A stretch of DNA of 64,000 bases from Prorocentrum cordatum (Eukaryota > Sar > Dinophyceae > Prorocentrales > Prorocentraceae): contig CAUYUJ010000352.1 in NCBI GenBank assembly GCA_963575745.1, positions 1 to 64,000 on the forward strand, read 5' to 3'. The position numbers were made by a program, and so were the translations under genes. The stretch's first letter is position 1. The number at the start of each line of letters is the position of its first letter. Below are positions 27,702 through 41,064 of this stretch, in pieces. The notes below the pieces were generated by a model. It saw only the letters and a list, made by a program, of their open reading frames with translations, was not told the origin of the DNA and searched no databases.

Positions 27702-27735
27702 CCGGCGGTAAGAAAGGTTGACGGTTTACCGCCGG
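27702..27735. repeat. Hairpin unit 2 (A:T stem)
   Basis: Perfect 10-bp stem. The loop begins GAAAGG. Joined downstream to TTGGCCCACCCAG. Confidence 0.9.
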
Positions 27736-28042
27736 CGCCCAGTTGGCCCACCCAGCCAGAACGGACAATGTGACAACTTTTGGGTGGTTTTGCGATTTTT
27801 TGAAAGATATTTGACCATTCATTTTGAGAAAGCAGATTTTTCGCACCTGTAAACGATTATGAGGGCCTGAGCGTCTTAATGTGAGCGCTCTAGATGCACG
27901 TTCACTATCAAAACACTTGGCGGAACCATCTTCATGTCGACATGAAAAAAAATCGTGTTTTCTCTTCTTCGAGGAATGCTTCCAGAAGCCCTCTCCTTTC
28001 ATACTGAGCACTATTGCGCGTGTTAGGAGCTCTACGAGGTTC

Positions 28043-28075
28043 CCGGCGGTGACTAGGTTGACGGTTCACCGCCGG
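28043..28075. repeat. Hairpin unit 3 (G:C stem) with outer stem
   Basis: Stem CCGGCGGTGA / TCACCGCCGG. Here GAGCTCTACGAGGT before the unit pairs perfectly with ACCTCGTAGAGCTC after it (28028-28098), making a nested foldback. Confidence 0.92.
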
Positions 28076-28430
28076 CGCCAGTACCTCGTAGAGCTCGTCG
28101 GCATCGATGAGCTAGAGGAATTCGGGCGTGGGATGGAGCTAGTTGGCCACCCGGCTCGCACGGACAATGTGCGAACTTTGGGTCCGTTGGACGAACTTAA
28201 TGAGAGATTTGAACATTCGTTTTGAGATCTCGTATTTTCCGCACCTATAGTGGGTTTTGCCACGTCTGGCAATGAATTCTTAGGTCCGTAGCTGCAGTAT
28301 TACTATCAAAACACTTGGCGAAACCGTCGTTGGGTGACAACTAAAACAAACTACTTTTTCGAGTTTCAGAAAAGCTTCTGCCACATCTCCTAAGCAGCCC
28401 CGTACAAGGGAAGAGCTCTACGAGGCTCGC

Positions 28431-28461
28431 GGCGGTAACCTGATTGACGGTTTACCGCCGG
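28431..28461. repeat. Hairpin unit 4 (A:T stem)
   Basis: Slightly shorter stem (GGCGGTAA / TTACCGCC), with altered flanks and loop CCTGATTGACGGT. Confidence 0.85.
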
Positions 28462-29590
28462 CTCCAGTTCCGGCGCGCTGGAGAGCTAGTTCGCAAGAAA
28501 AATCTCGACCGAACTTTTGACTTTTGCTCGGTTGAAAATTTCGTTCTCGAAATTTGACAATTCGTTTGAGCTCTAGTATTTTTTCCCGTCATATTTGATC
28601 TTATTCCCGCTCTCCATCTTGATCTCAGCTCGATCGGGTAATTTTGAAGGCCAAAAAGCACGGTGGCGGGATCGGCCGTTTCGAGTCATCTTGATACGCG
28701 TTGTCGGTTTTCTGAACATAACTCGAGCTCTAGGGCAGCTACAGAGCTGGTAAGCACAGCTAATGCATGCAGAATGATCAGGCGCGTTCGTCTGTTTAAC
28801 CCAGAGGTCTGAACTCGGTCTGTCAGCCGAGCTAGGTCCGCAAAGCTGTTTGTATTATTCGGTCAACTTGATACGCGTTCTTGGTATTTTCTACTTAACT
28901 CGAGCTGTAGGGCAGCTACTGCTGGTAAGCACTCGTATCGCACTCAGAATGATTAGACGCGTTCGCCTGTTGAATCCATAGGTCTAAACTCGGTCTGGTA
29001 GCCGAGCTAGGTCCGCAAACCTATTCGTATTATTCGAGTCCACTTGATACGCGTTGTCGGTATTTTCTACTTAACTCGAACTGTAGGGCAGCTGCAGTGC
29101 TGGTAAGCACACCTATCGCACTCAGAATCATCAGACGCGTTCGCTGTTGAATCCAGAGCTCTGAACTCGGTCTGCTAGCCGAGCTAGGTCCGCAAATCTA
29201 TTCGTATTATTCGAGTCGGTATTTCCTACTTAACTCGAGCTGTAGGGCAGCTACAGTGCTGGTAAGCACAGCTACCGCACTCATCATGAGACGCGTTCGC
29301 CCGTCGAATCCAGAGCTCTGAACTCGGTTTGTTGGGCGATCCAGAATCACGAAACTGTTCGTATTCTTCCAGTCATCTCGAGAGCTACTCTTGGTGTTCT
29401 GCACTTAATTCGGGCTGTAGGGAGGCTGCAGGGCGGGTAATCACAGGAATCGATTCGAAGACATCAGGCGCGTCCGTCTGTCGCATTCAGAGGTCTGAAC
29501 TCGGTCTGATACTCGAGTTGGGCTGAAAAACTATTCGTTCTCTGCAATTTTTCCCGACAGTATATGTTGTCAGGAAGCTCTACGAGTCCC

Positions 29591-29624
29591 TCGGCGGTAA
29601 CAAAGGTTGACGGTTCACCGCCGG
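29591..29624. repeat. Hairpin unit 5 (A-C mismatch)
   Basis: CGGCGGTAA / TCACCGCCG: one arm has the A:T-type base and the other the G:C-type base, a single-change intermediate. Confidence 0.88.
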
Positions 29625-30121
29625 CGCCCAGTAATACCTCGCAGAGCTCTTCGGCATCGATGAGCTAGAGGAATTCCCGCGCGGGGTGGAGCTAGTTGGT
29701 CGACCCGACCAGAACGGACAATGTGGCAACTTTTCGGTGGTTTTGCGAATATTTGAAAGATATACCTCGTAGAGCTCTTCGTTATTGACGAGCTAGAGGA
29801 ATTCCGGCGCGGGGTGGAGCTAGTTGGCCGACCCGGCCAGGACGGACAAAGTGGTAACTTTTGGGTGGTTTTGCGATTTTTTAAAAGATATTTGACCATT
29901 TATTTTAAGAAAGCAGATTTTTCGCACCTGTAAACGACTATGAGGGCTTCTCTGTCTTAGTATGAGCTCCGTAGGCGCTTTTTTACTATCAAAACACTTG
30001 GATCAACCATCTTCATGTCGACACGAAGAAATCAATTTTTCCGCTTTTCCAAAAATGCTTCCAGAAGCTGTCTCTTCCGACTCTGAGCACTCTCGCGCGT
30101 GAAAGGAGCTCTACGAGGTTT

Positions 30122-30154
30122 CCGGCGGTGACCAGGTTGACGGTTCACCGCCGG
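30122..30154. repeat. Hairpin unit 6 (G:C stem)
   Basis: CCGGCGGTGA / TCACCGCCGG, after GAGCTCTACGAGGTTT. Joined to TTTGACCATATTTTG. Confidence 0.9.
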
Positions 30155-30391
30155 CGCCAGTTTGACCATATTTTGAGAAAGCAGTTTTTTCGCACCTGTA
30201 GTGGGTTATGGCGCGTCCGCTAGTAAAATTTTTAGGTACATAGATGCAGTATTACTATCAAAACACTTGGCGGAACCGAGGTTGTATAAAAACAGAAAAA
30301 CACAATTTTTCGATTTTTTCGTTTCTCGCCTCAGAAGCTTTCTCTATGTGTTCCGACGATCGCTGTGCAAAGAAAGAGCTCTACGAGGTTC

Positions 30392-30424
30392 CCGGCGGTG
30401 ACCAGGTTGACGGTTTACCGCCGG
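30392..30424. repeat. Hairpin unit 7 (G-T wobble)
   Basis: CCGGCGGTGA / TTACCGCCGG: an intermediate that still pairs as a wobble in RNA. Confidence 0.88.
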
Positions 30425-31403
30425 TTCCAGTTCCGGCGCGCTGGAGAGCTAGTTGGAACGAAAAATCTCGACGGAACTTTTGCTGACTTTTGGTCGGTTG
30501 AAAATTTTGTTCTCGAAATTTGACCATTCGTTGGAGCTCTAGTATTTTTTCCCAGGATATTCGATCTTATTCCCGCTCGCCATCTTGATCTCAGCTCGAT
30601 CGGGTATCTTTGAAGGCCAAAAAGCAGGCAGGCGGGAACGGTCGTTTCGAGTCATTTTGATACGTGCTGTTGGTATTTTGTACTTAACTCGAGCTTTAGG
30701 GCAGCTATAGAGCTGGTAAGCACAGCTATCGCACTCAGAATTATCACGCGCGTTCGCCTGTTGAATCCAGAGGTCTGAACTCGGTCTGTGAGCCGAGCTA
30801 GGTCCGCTAACCTATTCGAATTATTCGAGTCATCTTGATACGCGTTTTCGGTATTTTCTACTTAATTCGAGCTGTGGGGCAGCTACCATGCTGGTAAGCG
30901 CAGCTATCGCACGCAGAATCATTAGGCGCGTTCGGCTGTTCGAACCAGAGGTCTGAACTCGGTCTGCTAGCCGAGCCAGGTCCGCAAACCTATTCGTATT
31001 ATTCGAATCATTTTGATAGGCGCGCTCGCTTTCCTGCACATAACTCGAGCTGTAGGACAGCTACAGGGCTGATAGTTACAGAAATCGATTCAGAATCATC
31101 AGTTGCGTTTGTCTGTCGAATCCAGAGCTCTGAACTCGGTCTGCTGCGCGATCCAGAATCACGAAACTGTTCGTATTCTTCCAGTCATCTTGAGAGCTAC
31201 TGCCGGCGTTCTGCACTTAACTCGGGCTGTAGGGAGGCTACAGGGCGGGCAATCACATGAATCGATTCGGAAACATCAGACGCGTCCGTCTGTCGCATTC
31301 AGAGGTCTGAACTCGGTCTAAGACTCGAGTTGGACTGAAAAACTATTCGTTCTCGGCATTTTTTTTTCGACATTATATGTTGTCAGGAAGCTCTACGAGT
31401 CTC

Positions 31404-31437
31404 CCGGCGGTAACAAAGGTTGACGGTTTACCGCCGG
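31404..31437. repeat. Hairpin unit 8 (A:T stem)
   Basis: Perfect stem. Downstream sequence enters the long module in mid-unit at TTGGCACGAAAAATC. Confidence 0.9.
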
Positions 31438-32393
31438 CGCCCAGTTGGCACGAAAAATCTCGACGGAACTTTTGCTGACTTTTGGTCGGTTGAAAATTTT
31501 GTTCTCGAAATTTGACTATTCGTTGGAGCTCTAGTATTTTTTCCCATGATATTCGATCTTATTCCCGCTCGCCATCTTGATCTCAGCTCGATCGGGTAAC
31601 TTTGAAGGCCAAAAAGCAGGCAGGCGGGAACGGCCGCTTCGAGTCATTTTTGATACGTGCTGTTGGTATTTCGTCTTAACGTCGAGGCTTAGTGCAGCTA
31701 TTAGAAGCTTGTAAGCACAGCTATCGCACTCAAATTTCACGCGCGCGTTCGCCTTTTGAATTCCAGTATCAGTACGGATACGTAGCCATACAGGCCCAGT
31801 AAAGTATGATAGACCGCATCACCAACACAACTTGATACGCGTTTTTCGGTACTTGGTTTCAATTCGAGCTGTGCGGCAGCTACCGTGCCTTGTATAGCAC
31901 AGCTATCGCACGCGAATCATTAGGCGCGTTCGGCTGTTCGAAAACCAGAGTCCTGAACTCGGTCTGCTAGCGAGCCAGGTCGGCAACCCTATTCTTATTA
32001 TTCGAATCATTTTGATAGCGCGCTCGCTTCCCTGCCATACTCGAGCGGTAAGACAGCTACAGAGCGATAAGTTACGAATCGATCGACTCATCAGTTGTGT
32101 TTGTCTGTTGAATCGAGAGCTCTGAACTCGGTCTGCTGCGCGATCCAGACTCACGAAACTGTTCGTATTCTTCCAGTCATCTTGAGAGCTACTGTCGGCG
32201 TTCTGCACTTAATTCGGGCTGTAGGGAGGCTACAGGGCGGGTAATCAATGGGATCGATTCGGAGACATCAGACGCGCCCGTCTGTCGCATTCAGAGGTCT
32301 GAACTGAGTCTGATACTCGAATTCGGCTCAAAAACTATTCGTTCTCTGCAATTTTTTCGACAGTATATGTTGTCAGGAAGCTCTACGAGTCCC

Positions 32394-32427
32394 CCGGCGG
32401 TAACAAAGGTTGACGGTTTACCGCCGG
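32394..32427. repeat. Hairpin unit 9 (A:T stem)
   Basis: Perfect stem after GAGTCCC. Followed by CCAGTTCCGGGGAGC. Confidence 0.9.
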
Positions 32428-32756
32428 CGCCCAGTTCCGGGGAGCGGGGTGGAGCTCTTGGCCGGCCCGGCGAGGAAGGACAAAGTGGTAACTTTTGGGT
32501 GGTTTTGCATTTTTTTGAAAGATATTTCACAATTCATTTGAGAAAGCAGATTTTTTCGCATCTGTAAACGACCATGAGGACCTCTCTGTCCTAGTATGAG
32601 CTCCGTAGGCGCTCTTTTACTATCAAAACACTTGGAGCAAGCATCTTCATGTCGACACGAAAAAAACATGTTTCCCCCCTTTCGAGAAATGCTTCCAGAA
32701 GCTCTCTCTTTCACTCTAAACCATCCATCACGGCGTGAAGGATCTCTACGATGTTC

Positions 32757-32789
32757 CCGCGGTGAGGCAGGTTGACGGTTCACCGCCGG
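32757..32789. repeat. Hairpin unit 10 (degenerate G:C type)
   Basis: CCCGCGGTGA against TCACCGCCGG. One G is lost from the left arm and the loop is altered. Confidence 0.75.
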
Positions 32790-33057
32790 TTGCCAGTTAT
32801 GGTCGACCCGCACAGAATGGACAAAGTGTTACTTTTGGGTGGTCCTTGCAATTTTTTAAAATATTGACAACCATTTTTGGGAGAGAGCAGATTTTTTCGC
32901 ACCTGTAAACGGCCACGAGGGCCCCACCCCCAATCCCACTCCACGCCCCCCCTTCCCACGATCCCTCCACACCCCCCCGCACTCTCTCTTTAGTATGAGC
33001 TTCTGTAGGCGCACTTTTACTAGCAAAACACTTGGCGGAACATCTTCATATCGACAC

Positions 33058-33093
<36 letters not shown>

Positions 33094-33165
33094 GAGGAAT
33101 GCTTCCAGAAGCTCTCTCTTTCGACTTCGAGCACTCTTACGCGTAAGATGAGCTCTACGAGGTTC

Positions 33166-33198
33166 CCGGCGGTGACCAGGTTGACGGTTCACCGCCGG
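33166..33198. repeat. Hairpin unit 11 (G:C stem)
   Basis: Perfect stem. Followed directly by a short foldback (AGTTATAGCTGGAAGCTAAGAG). Confidence 0.9.
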
Positions 33199-34199
33199 CG
33201 CCAGTTATAGCTGGAAGCTAAGAGTAATTCCGGCGCGCTGGAGAGCTAGTTGGCAAGAAAAATCTCGACGGAACTTTTGCTGACTTTTGGTCGGTTGAAA
33301 ATTTGGTTCTCGAAATTTGACCATTCGTTAGAGCTCTAGTATTTTTTCCCGTGATATTCGATCTATTCCCGCTCGCCATCTTGATCTCAGCTCGATCGGG
33401 TAACTTTGAAGGCCAAAAAGCACTCTGGCGGGATCGGCCGTTTCGAGCCATCTTAATATGCGCTGACGGTTTTCTGAAGATAACTCGAGCTCTAGGGCAG
33501 CTACAGAGCTGGTAAGCACACCTATTGCACTCAGAATCATCAGGCGCGTTCGCCTGTTGAACCCAGAGGTCTGAACTCGGTCTGTGAGCCGAGCTAGGTC
33601 CGGAAACCTATTCGTATTATTCGAGTCAATTTGATACGCGTTGTCGGTATTTCCTACTTAACTCGAGGTGTAGGGCAGCTACAGTGCTGGTTAGCACTCC
33701 TATCGCACTCAGAATGATCAGACGCGTTCGCCCGTTGAATTCATAGGTCGAAACTCGGTCTGCTAGTCGAGCTAGGTCCGCAAATCTGTTCGTATTATTC
33801 GAGTCAACTTTATACGCGTTGTCGGTATTTCTACTTAACTCGAGATTTACGGCAGCTATAGTGCTGGTAAGCACTCCTATCGCACTCAGAATGGTCAGAT
33901 GCGTTCGTCTGTTGAATCCATAGGTCTGAACTCGGTCTGTTGCGCGATCCATAGAATCACGAAACTGTCGTATTCTTCCAGTCATCTTGAGAGCTACTGT
34001 CGACGTTTCTGCACTTATTTCGGCTGTAAAGGGAGCTGCAAGGGCGGGTAATCACAGGACCGATTCTGAAACATCCACGCGTCCGGTGTCCGCATTCAGA
34101 TGTCTGAACTCGGTCTGAATAACTCGAGTGGGCAAAAACTGTTCGGTCTCTGCAATTTTTTTTCCGACAGTATATTGTCAGGAGAGGCCCAGAATAAAA

Positions 34200-34331
34200 A
34201 CAAACGAAAAAAAAAAAAAAAAAAAAAAAAAAAAGATAAAAAAAAAAGATAAAAAAAAAAAAAAAAAAACAAAAAAAAAAACGAAAAAAAAAATTGTAAA
34301 AAGGGAACAGAAACAAAAAAAACAAACAAGG
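34200..34331. repeat. A-rich tract
   Basis: About 130 bases of A runs with scattered G, C and T, inserted between the TGTCAGGA sequence and the AGCTCTACGAGTC that precedes hairpin 12. In other copies these two are adjacent, so the tract is an insertion and may be a retroposed poly(A) or a slippage product. Confidence 0.85.
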
Positions 34332-34353
34332 AAATAAAAGCTCTACGAGTCCC

Positions 34354-34387
34354 CCGGCGGTAACAAAGGTTGACGGTTTACCGCCGG
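34354..34387. repeat. Hairpin unit 12 (A:T stem)
   Basis: Perfect stem. Followed by TAATACCTCGTAGAGCTC, giving a partial outer stem with the left flank AGCTCTACGAG. Confidence 0.9.
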
Positions 34388-35878
34388 CGCCCAGTAATAC
34401 CTCGTAGAGCTCTTCGGCATCGATGAGCTAGAGGAACTCGGGCGCGGGGTGGAGTTAGTAATTTGTAGAGCTTTCCTTAGTTAGTTATAGCTGGAAGCTA
34501 AGAGTAATTCCGGCGCGCTGGAGAGCTAGTTGGCAAGAAAAATCTCGACGGAACTTTTGGTGACTTTTGCTCGGTTGAAAATTTTGTTTTCGAAATTTGA
34601 CAATTCGTTAGAGCTCTAGTATTTTTTCCCGTGATATTCGATCTTATTCCCGCTCGCCATCTTGATCTCAGCTCGATCGGGTAACTTTGAAGGCCAAAAA
34701 GCAGGCAGGCGGAAACGGCCGTTTCGAGTCATCTTGATACGCGCTGTCGGTTTTCTCAAGATAACTCGAGCTTCAGGACAACTACAGAGCTGGTCAGCAC
34801 AGCTAATGCATTCAGAATGATCAGGCGCGTTCGCCTGTTGAATCCAGAGGTCTGAACTCGGTCTGCCAGCCGAGCTAGGCCCGCAAACCTATTCGTATTC
34901 TTTGAGTCAACTTGATACGCGTTGTCGGTATTTTCTACTGAACTCGGCTGTAGGGCAGCTACAGTGCTGGTAAGCACACCTATCGCACTCAGAATTATCA
35001 GGCGAGTTCGCCTGTTGCATCAGAGTCTGAATCTCGGTCTGCTAGCCGAGCTTAGGTCGCAAACCTATTCGTATTAATTCAGTCAACGTTGATAGTAAAG
35101 AAAAAAACGCCGTTGTCCGTATTTTCTGCTTAACCGCGAGGTCTGGGCAGCTACAGTGCTGGTAAGCACACCTGTCGCACTCGACATCGTCAGCGCGTTC
35201 GCCTGTTAAATCCATAGGTCTAACTCGGTCTGCTAGCTGGGCTAGGTCCGCAAACCCATTCGTATTATTCGAGTCATCTTGACAAACGCTCTCGGTTTTC
35301 TGTACTTAACTCGAGCTTTAGGGCAGTTACAGAGCCTATAGTCACATACATCGATTGGGAATCATCGGGCGCGTTTGTCCTGTTGTATCGAGAGTCTCTG
35401 CAACTCGGCCTGCTGCCCGAGCTTAGCCTCGTCGAACTATTCCTCCGCTCCGAATCATTCGTGCAGCTGTACGTGCTCTCAATTTTCCCTGCACTCACTC
35501 GATGCTGGTTATGGCTACAGTGCTGCGGGGCAAAGAAAATCGATTTGCCCATCAGACGCGTTCCGTTGACATTCGAGCTCAGATACTTTGAATTTGCTGC
35601 TCGAAGCTCCGCGGAACTATTGTTTATTCAAGTCATCCTGAGATTGCTGTCTTTTTTCTGCACTTAACTCGAGCTGTCGGGGGGCTGCAGGGCTGGTAAT
35701 CACATGAGTCGATTCGCAGACATCAGACGCGTCCGCCTGTCGCATTGCGAGGTCTGAACTCGGTCTGATACTCGAACTGGATTGCGAAACTGTTTGTTTT
35801 TTTGTTAGAGTCATGGTAACTAGTCGTTCTCTGGATTATTTCCCACTCTATATACTGTCAGGAAGCTCTACGAGTCCC

Positions 35879-35912
35879 CCGGCGGTAAGAAAGGTTGACG
35901 GTTTACCGCCGG
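35879..35912. repeat. Hairpin unit 13 (A:T stem)
   Basis: Perfect stem with loop GAAAGG. Joined to TTGGCCGACCCGGCC, as in unit 17. Confidence 0.9.
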
Positions 35913-36886
35913 CGCCCAGTTGGCCGACCCGGCCAGAACGGACAAATGCCAAAAAGCACTGGGCGGGAACGCCGTTTCGAGTCATCTTGATACTCGCCCT
36001 GTCGGGTTTTTCGAATATAAAATCGAGCTCTAGGGCAGCTACAGAGCTGGTAAGCACAGCTAATGCATGCAGAATGATCAGGCGCGTTCGCCTGTTGAAT
36101 CCAGAGGTCTGAACTCGGTTTGGGAGCCGAGCTAGGTCCGGAAACCTGTTCGTATTATTCGAGTCATCTTGACAGAAACTCTCGGTTTCCTGGTCTTCAA
36201 CTCGAGCTGTAAGCAAGCTACAGAGCTGGCAAGCACACCTATCGCAGTCAGAATCATTAGGCGCGTTCGCCTGTTAAATCTAGAGGTCTGAACTCGGTCT
36301 GCTAGCCGAGCTAGGTCCGCAAACCTAGTCGTATTATTTGGGTCATCTTGATAGGTGCCCTCGGTTTTCTGTACTCAACTCGAGCCGTAGGGCAGCTACA
36401 GAGCTCGTACTCACAGAAATCAATTGGAAATCACCAGGCGCCTTTGTTCGTTGACTCGAGAGCACTGAACTTGTCCTGCTGCCCGAGCTAGGTTCGCAAA
36501 ACTATTCGTATTGTTCGAGTCATCCTGAGAAGTGCTGTCGGTATTTCGTGCTGGGGGGAGGCTACAGTGCTGCTGGGGACAGCAAACGATTTAGAGACAT
36601 CAGGCGCATCCGCCTGCGGAGACCAGAGCTCGGAACTCGTCTGCTGCCTGAATTAGGTCTGCGAAACTACTGTATTTTTAGAGTCATCCTGAGAGGTGCT
36701 GTCAGTTTCTGCACTTAACTCGGGCTGTAGGGGGGCTGCAGGGCCGGTAATGATAGAAGTCGACTCGCAGACGTCAGACGCGTCCGCCTGTCGCATTGAG
36801 AGGACACAAAATATTTACTATGAGTCGGAATGTTGGTAGGTCCTCGGTGTTCTCAACTTCGTCGAGCTGGAAGCTCTACGAGTCTC

Positions 36887-36920
36887 CCGGCGGTAACCAA
36901 GGTTGACGGTTTACCGCCGG
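36887..36920. repeat. Hairpin unit 14 (A:T stem)
   Basis: Perfect stem. Right flank CGTCCAGTTG, a variant shared only with unit 18. Confidence 0.9.
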
Positions 36921-37541
36921 CGTCCAGTTGCCGACCCGGCCAAGGTAAAACGGACATGTGGCAACTTTTTGGGTGGTTTTGCGAATATTTTCCAATATAT
37001 TTGATACATTTATTGAGAAAGAAGATTGTTTTACGCCGAGCATTGCATATTAACTCGTCCCTGATAGCAGCTTCAGCTCTCTCGATGTATTTTTGACTTC
37101 CGGGAACTGAGGCGAATGTTAACATCGAAAGAGCTTCCCTTAGCTAGTTATAGCTGGAAGCTAAGAGTAATACCTCGTAGAGCTCTTCGGCATCGATGAG
37201 CTAGAGGAATTCCGGCGCGGGGTGGAGCTAGTTGGTCGACCCGGCCAGAAAGGACAAAGTGTTAACTTTTGGGTGGTTTTGCAATTTTTTAAAAGATATT
37301 TGACAATTCATTTTGAGAAAGCAGATTTTTCGCACCTGTAAACGACCACGAGAGCCTCTCTCTCTTAGTATGAGCTCTGTAGGCGCACTTTTACTATCAA
37401 AACACTTGGCGGAACCATCTTCATATCGACACGAAAAAATCAGTTTTTTTTTTTTTTTTTTTTTGTTGCGAGGAATGCTTCCAGAAGCTCTCTCTTTCGA
37501 CTTCGAGCACTCTTACGCGTGAAATGAGCTCTACGAGGTTC

Positions 37542-37574
37542 CCGGCGGTGACCAGGTTGACGGTTCACCGCCGG
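37542..37574. repeat. Hairpin unit 15 (G:C stem)
   Basis: Perfect stem. Higher-order partner of unit 11. Confidence 0.9.
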
Positions 37575-38547
37575 CGCCAGTTCCGGCGCGCGGAGAGCTA
37601 GTTGGCAAGAAAAATCTCGACGGAACTTTTTTTGACTTTTTGCTCGGTTAAAATTTCGTTCTCAAATTTGACAATTCGTTAGAGCTCTAGTATTTTTTCC
37701 CGTGATATTCGATCTTATTCCCGCTCTCCATCTTGATCTCAGCTCGATTGGGTAACTTTGAAGGCCAAAAAGCACGGTGGCGGGATCGGCCGTTTTGAGT
37801 CATCTTGATATGCGCTGACGGTTTTCTGAAGATAACTCGAGCTCTAGGGCAGTTCCAGAGCTGGTCAGCACAGCTAATGCATGCAGAATGATCAGGCGCG
37901 TTCGCCTGTTGAACCCAGAGGTCTGAACTCGGTCTGTCAGCCGAGCTAGGTCCGCAAACCTGTTGGTATTATTCGAGTCAATTGATACGTGTTGTCGGTA
38001 TTTTCTACTTAACTCGAGCTGTAGGGCAGCTATAGTGCTGGTAAGCACTCCCATCGCACTCAGAATGATCAGACGCGTTCGCCTGTTGAATCCATAGGTC
38101 TAAACTCGGTCCGCTAGCCGAGCTAGGTCCGCAAACCTATTCGTATTATTCGAGTCAACTTGATACGCGTTGTCGGTATTTTCTGCTTAACTCGAGCTGT
38201 AGGGCAGCTACAGTGCTGGTAAGCACAAACCGCACTCAGAATCATCGGGCGCGTTCGTCTGTTGAATCCAGAGCTCTGAACTCGGTCTGTTGCGCGATCC
38301 AGAATCACGAAACTGTTCGTATTCTTCCAGTCATCTTGAGAGCTACTGTCGGCGTTCTGCACTTAATTCGGGCTGTAGGGAGGCTGCAGGGCGGGTAATC
38401 ACAGGACTCGATTCGAAGACATCAGACGCGTCCGTTTGTCGCATTCAGATGTCTGAACTCGGTCTGATACTCGAGTTGGGCTGAAAACTATTCGTTCTCT
38501 GCAATTTTTTCCGACAGTATATGTTGTCAGGAAGCTCTACGAGTCCC

Positions 38548-38584
38548 CCGGCGGTAACAAAGGTTGACCGCCGTTTACCGCCGG
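38548..38584. repeat. Hairpin unit 16 (A:T stem, longer loop)
   Basis: Stem intact. The loop reads GGTTGACCGCCG, a three-base expansion relative to its partner unit 12. Confidence 0.88.
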
Positions 38585-40058
38585 CGCCCAGTAATACCTC
38601 GTAGAGCTCTTCGGCATCGATGAGCTAGAGGAATTCGGGCGCGGGTGGAGCTAGTAACTCGTAGAGCTTCCCTTAGCAAGTTATTGCTGGAAGCTTAAGA
38701 GTAATTCCGGGGAGCTGGAGAGCTAGTTGGCAAGAAAAATCTCGACGGACCTTTTGCTGACTTTTGGTCGGTTGAAAATTTTGTTCTCGAAATTTGACCA
38801 TTCGTTAGAGCTCTAGTATTTTTTCCCGTGATATTCGATCTTATTCCCGCTCGCCATCTTGATCTCAGCTCGATCGGGTAACTTTGAAGGCCAAAAAGCA
38901 CGGTGGCGGGAACGGCCGTTTCGAGTCATCTTGCTACGGGCTGTCGGTATTTTCAACTTAACTCGAGCTGTAGGGCAGCTACAGTGCCTGTAAGCACAGC
39001 TATCGCACTCAGAATCATCAGGCGCGTTCGCCTGTTCAATCCAGAGGTCTGAACTCGGTCTGCTACCCGAGCTAGGTCCGCAAATCTATTCGTATTATTC
39101 GAGTCAACTTGATACGCGTTGTCGGTATTTTCTACTTAACTCGAGCTGTAGGGCAGCTACAGTGCTGGTAAGCACACCTATCGCACTCAGAATCATCAGG
39201 CGCGTTCGCCTGTTGAATCCAGAGGTCTGAACTCGGTCTGCTAGCCGAGCTAGGTCCGCAAACCTATTCGTATTATTCGAGTCAACTTGATACGCGTTGT
39301 CGGTATTTTCTGCTTAACTCGAGGTCTAGGGCAGCTACAGTGCTGGTAAGCACACCTATCGCACTCAGAATCGTCAGGCGCGTTCGCCTGTTAAATCCAT
39401 AGGTCTAAACTCGGTCTGCTAGCTGGGCTAGGTCCGCAAACCTATTCGTATTATTCGAGTCATCTTGACAAACGCTCTCGGTTTTCTGTACTTAACTCGA
39501 GCTTTAGGGCAGTTACAGAGCCTATAGTCACATAAATCGATTGGGAATCATCGGGCGCGTTTGTCTGTTGTATCGAGAGCTCTGAACTCGGCCTGCTGCC
39601 CGAGCTAGCTTCGCGAAACTATTCGTATTCTCCGAATCATCGTGCAACGTGCTCTCAATTTTCTGCACTCAACTCGTGCTGGGGGAGGGCTACAGTGCTG
39701 CGGGTCATAGAAATCGATTTGCACACATCAGACGCGTTCGTTGGACGATTCGAAAGCTCAGAACTTGATTTGCTGCTCGAAACAGATTCGCGAAACTATT
39801 GTATTATTCGAGTCATTCTGAGAGATGCTCTCGGTTTTCTGCACTTAACTCGGGCTGTCGGGGGCTGCAGGGCTGGTAATCACATGAGTCGATTCGCAGA
39901 CATCAGACGCGTCCGCCTGTCGCATTGCGAGGTCTGAACTCGGTCTGATACTCGAACTGGATTGCGAAACTGTTTGTTTTTTTGTTAGAGTCATGGAAAC
40001 TAGTCGTTCTCTGGATTATTTCCCACTCTATATACTGTCAGGAAGCTCTACGAGTCCC

Positions 40059-40092
40059 CCGGCGGTAAGAAAGGTTGACGGTTTACCGCCGG
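40059..40092. repeat. Hairpin unit 17 (A:T stem)
   Basis: Perfect stem. Higher-order partner of unit 13. Confidence 0.9.
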
Positions 40093-41064
40093 CGCCCAGT
40101 TGGCCGACCCGGCCAGAACGGACAAAGGCCAAAAAGCACTGTGGCGGGAACGGCCGTTTCGAGTCATCTTGATACGCGCTGTCGGTTTTCTGAATATAAA
40201 TCGAGCTCTAGGGCAGCTACAGAGCTGGTAAGCACAGCTTACGCATGCAGAATGATCAGGCGCGTTCGCCTGTTGAACCCAGAGGTCTGAACTCGGTCTG
40301 TGAGCCGAGCTAGGTCCGGAAACCTGTTCGTATTATTCGAGTCATCTTGACAGACACTCTCGGTTTTCTGGTCTTAACTCGAGCTGTAAGACAGCTACAG
40401 AGCTGGCAAGCACATCTATCGCAGTCAGAATCATTAGGCGCGTTCGCCTGTTAAATCTAGAGGTCTGAACTCGGTCTGCTAGCCGAGCTAGGTCCGCAAA
40501 CCTATTCGTATTATTTGGGTCATCTTGATAGGTGCCCTCGGTTTTCTGTACTCAACTCGAGCCGTAGGGCAGCTACAGAGCTCGTACTCACAGAAATCAA
40601 TTGGAAATCACCAGGCGCCTTTGTTCGTTGACTCGAGAGCACTGAACTTGGCCTGCTGCCCGAGCTAGGTTCGCAAAACTATTCGTATTGTTCGAGTCAT
40701 CCTGAGAAGTGCTGTCGGTATTTCGTGCTGGGGGGAGGCTACAGTGCTGCTGGGGACAGCAATCGATTTAGAGACATCAGGCGCATCCGCCTGCGGAGAC
40801 CAGAGCTCGGAACTCGTCTGCTGCCTGAATTAGGTCTGCGAAACTACTGTATTGTTGGAGTCATCCTGAGAGGTGCTGTCAGTTTTCTGCACTTAACTCG
40901 GGCTGTAGGGGGGCTGCAGGGCCGGTAATGATAGAAGTCGACTCGCAGACGTCAGACGCGTCCGCCTGTCGCATTGAGAGGACACAAAATATTTACTATG
41001 AGTCGGAATGTTGGTAGGTCCTCGGTGTTCTCAACTTCGTCGAGCTGGAAGCTCTACGAGTCTC

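Larger units (their letters stand above)
33000..37130. repeat. Higher-order copy 1 of a 4.2-kb tandem duplication
   Basis: Aligns in order with 37350-41290. Hairpins at 33166, 34354, 35879 and 36887 correspond to 37542, 38548, 40059 and 41065, and the 'TTACGCCGAGCATTG' module ends both. This copy carries many more small indels (for example around 35020-35600) than copy 2. Confidence 0.9.
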
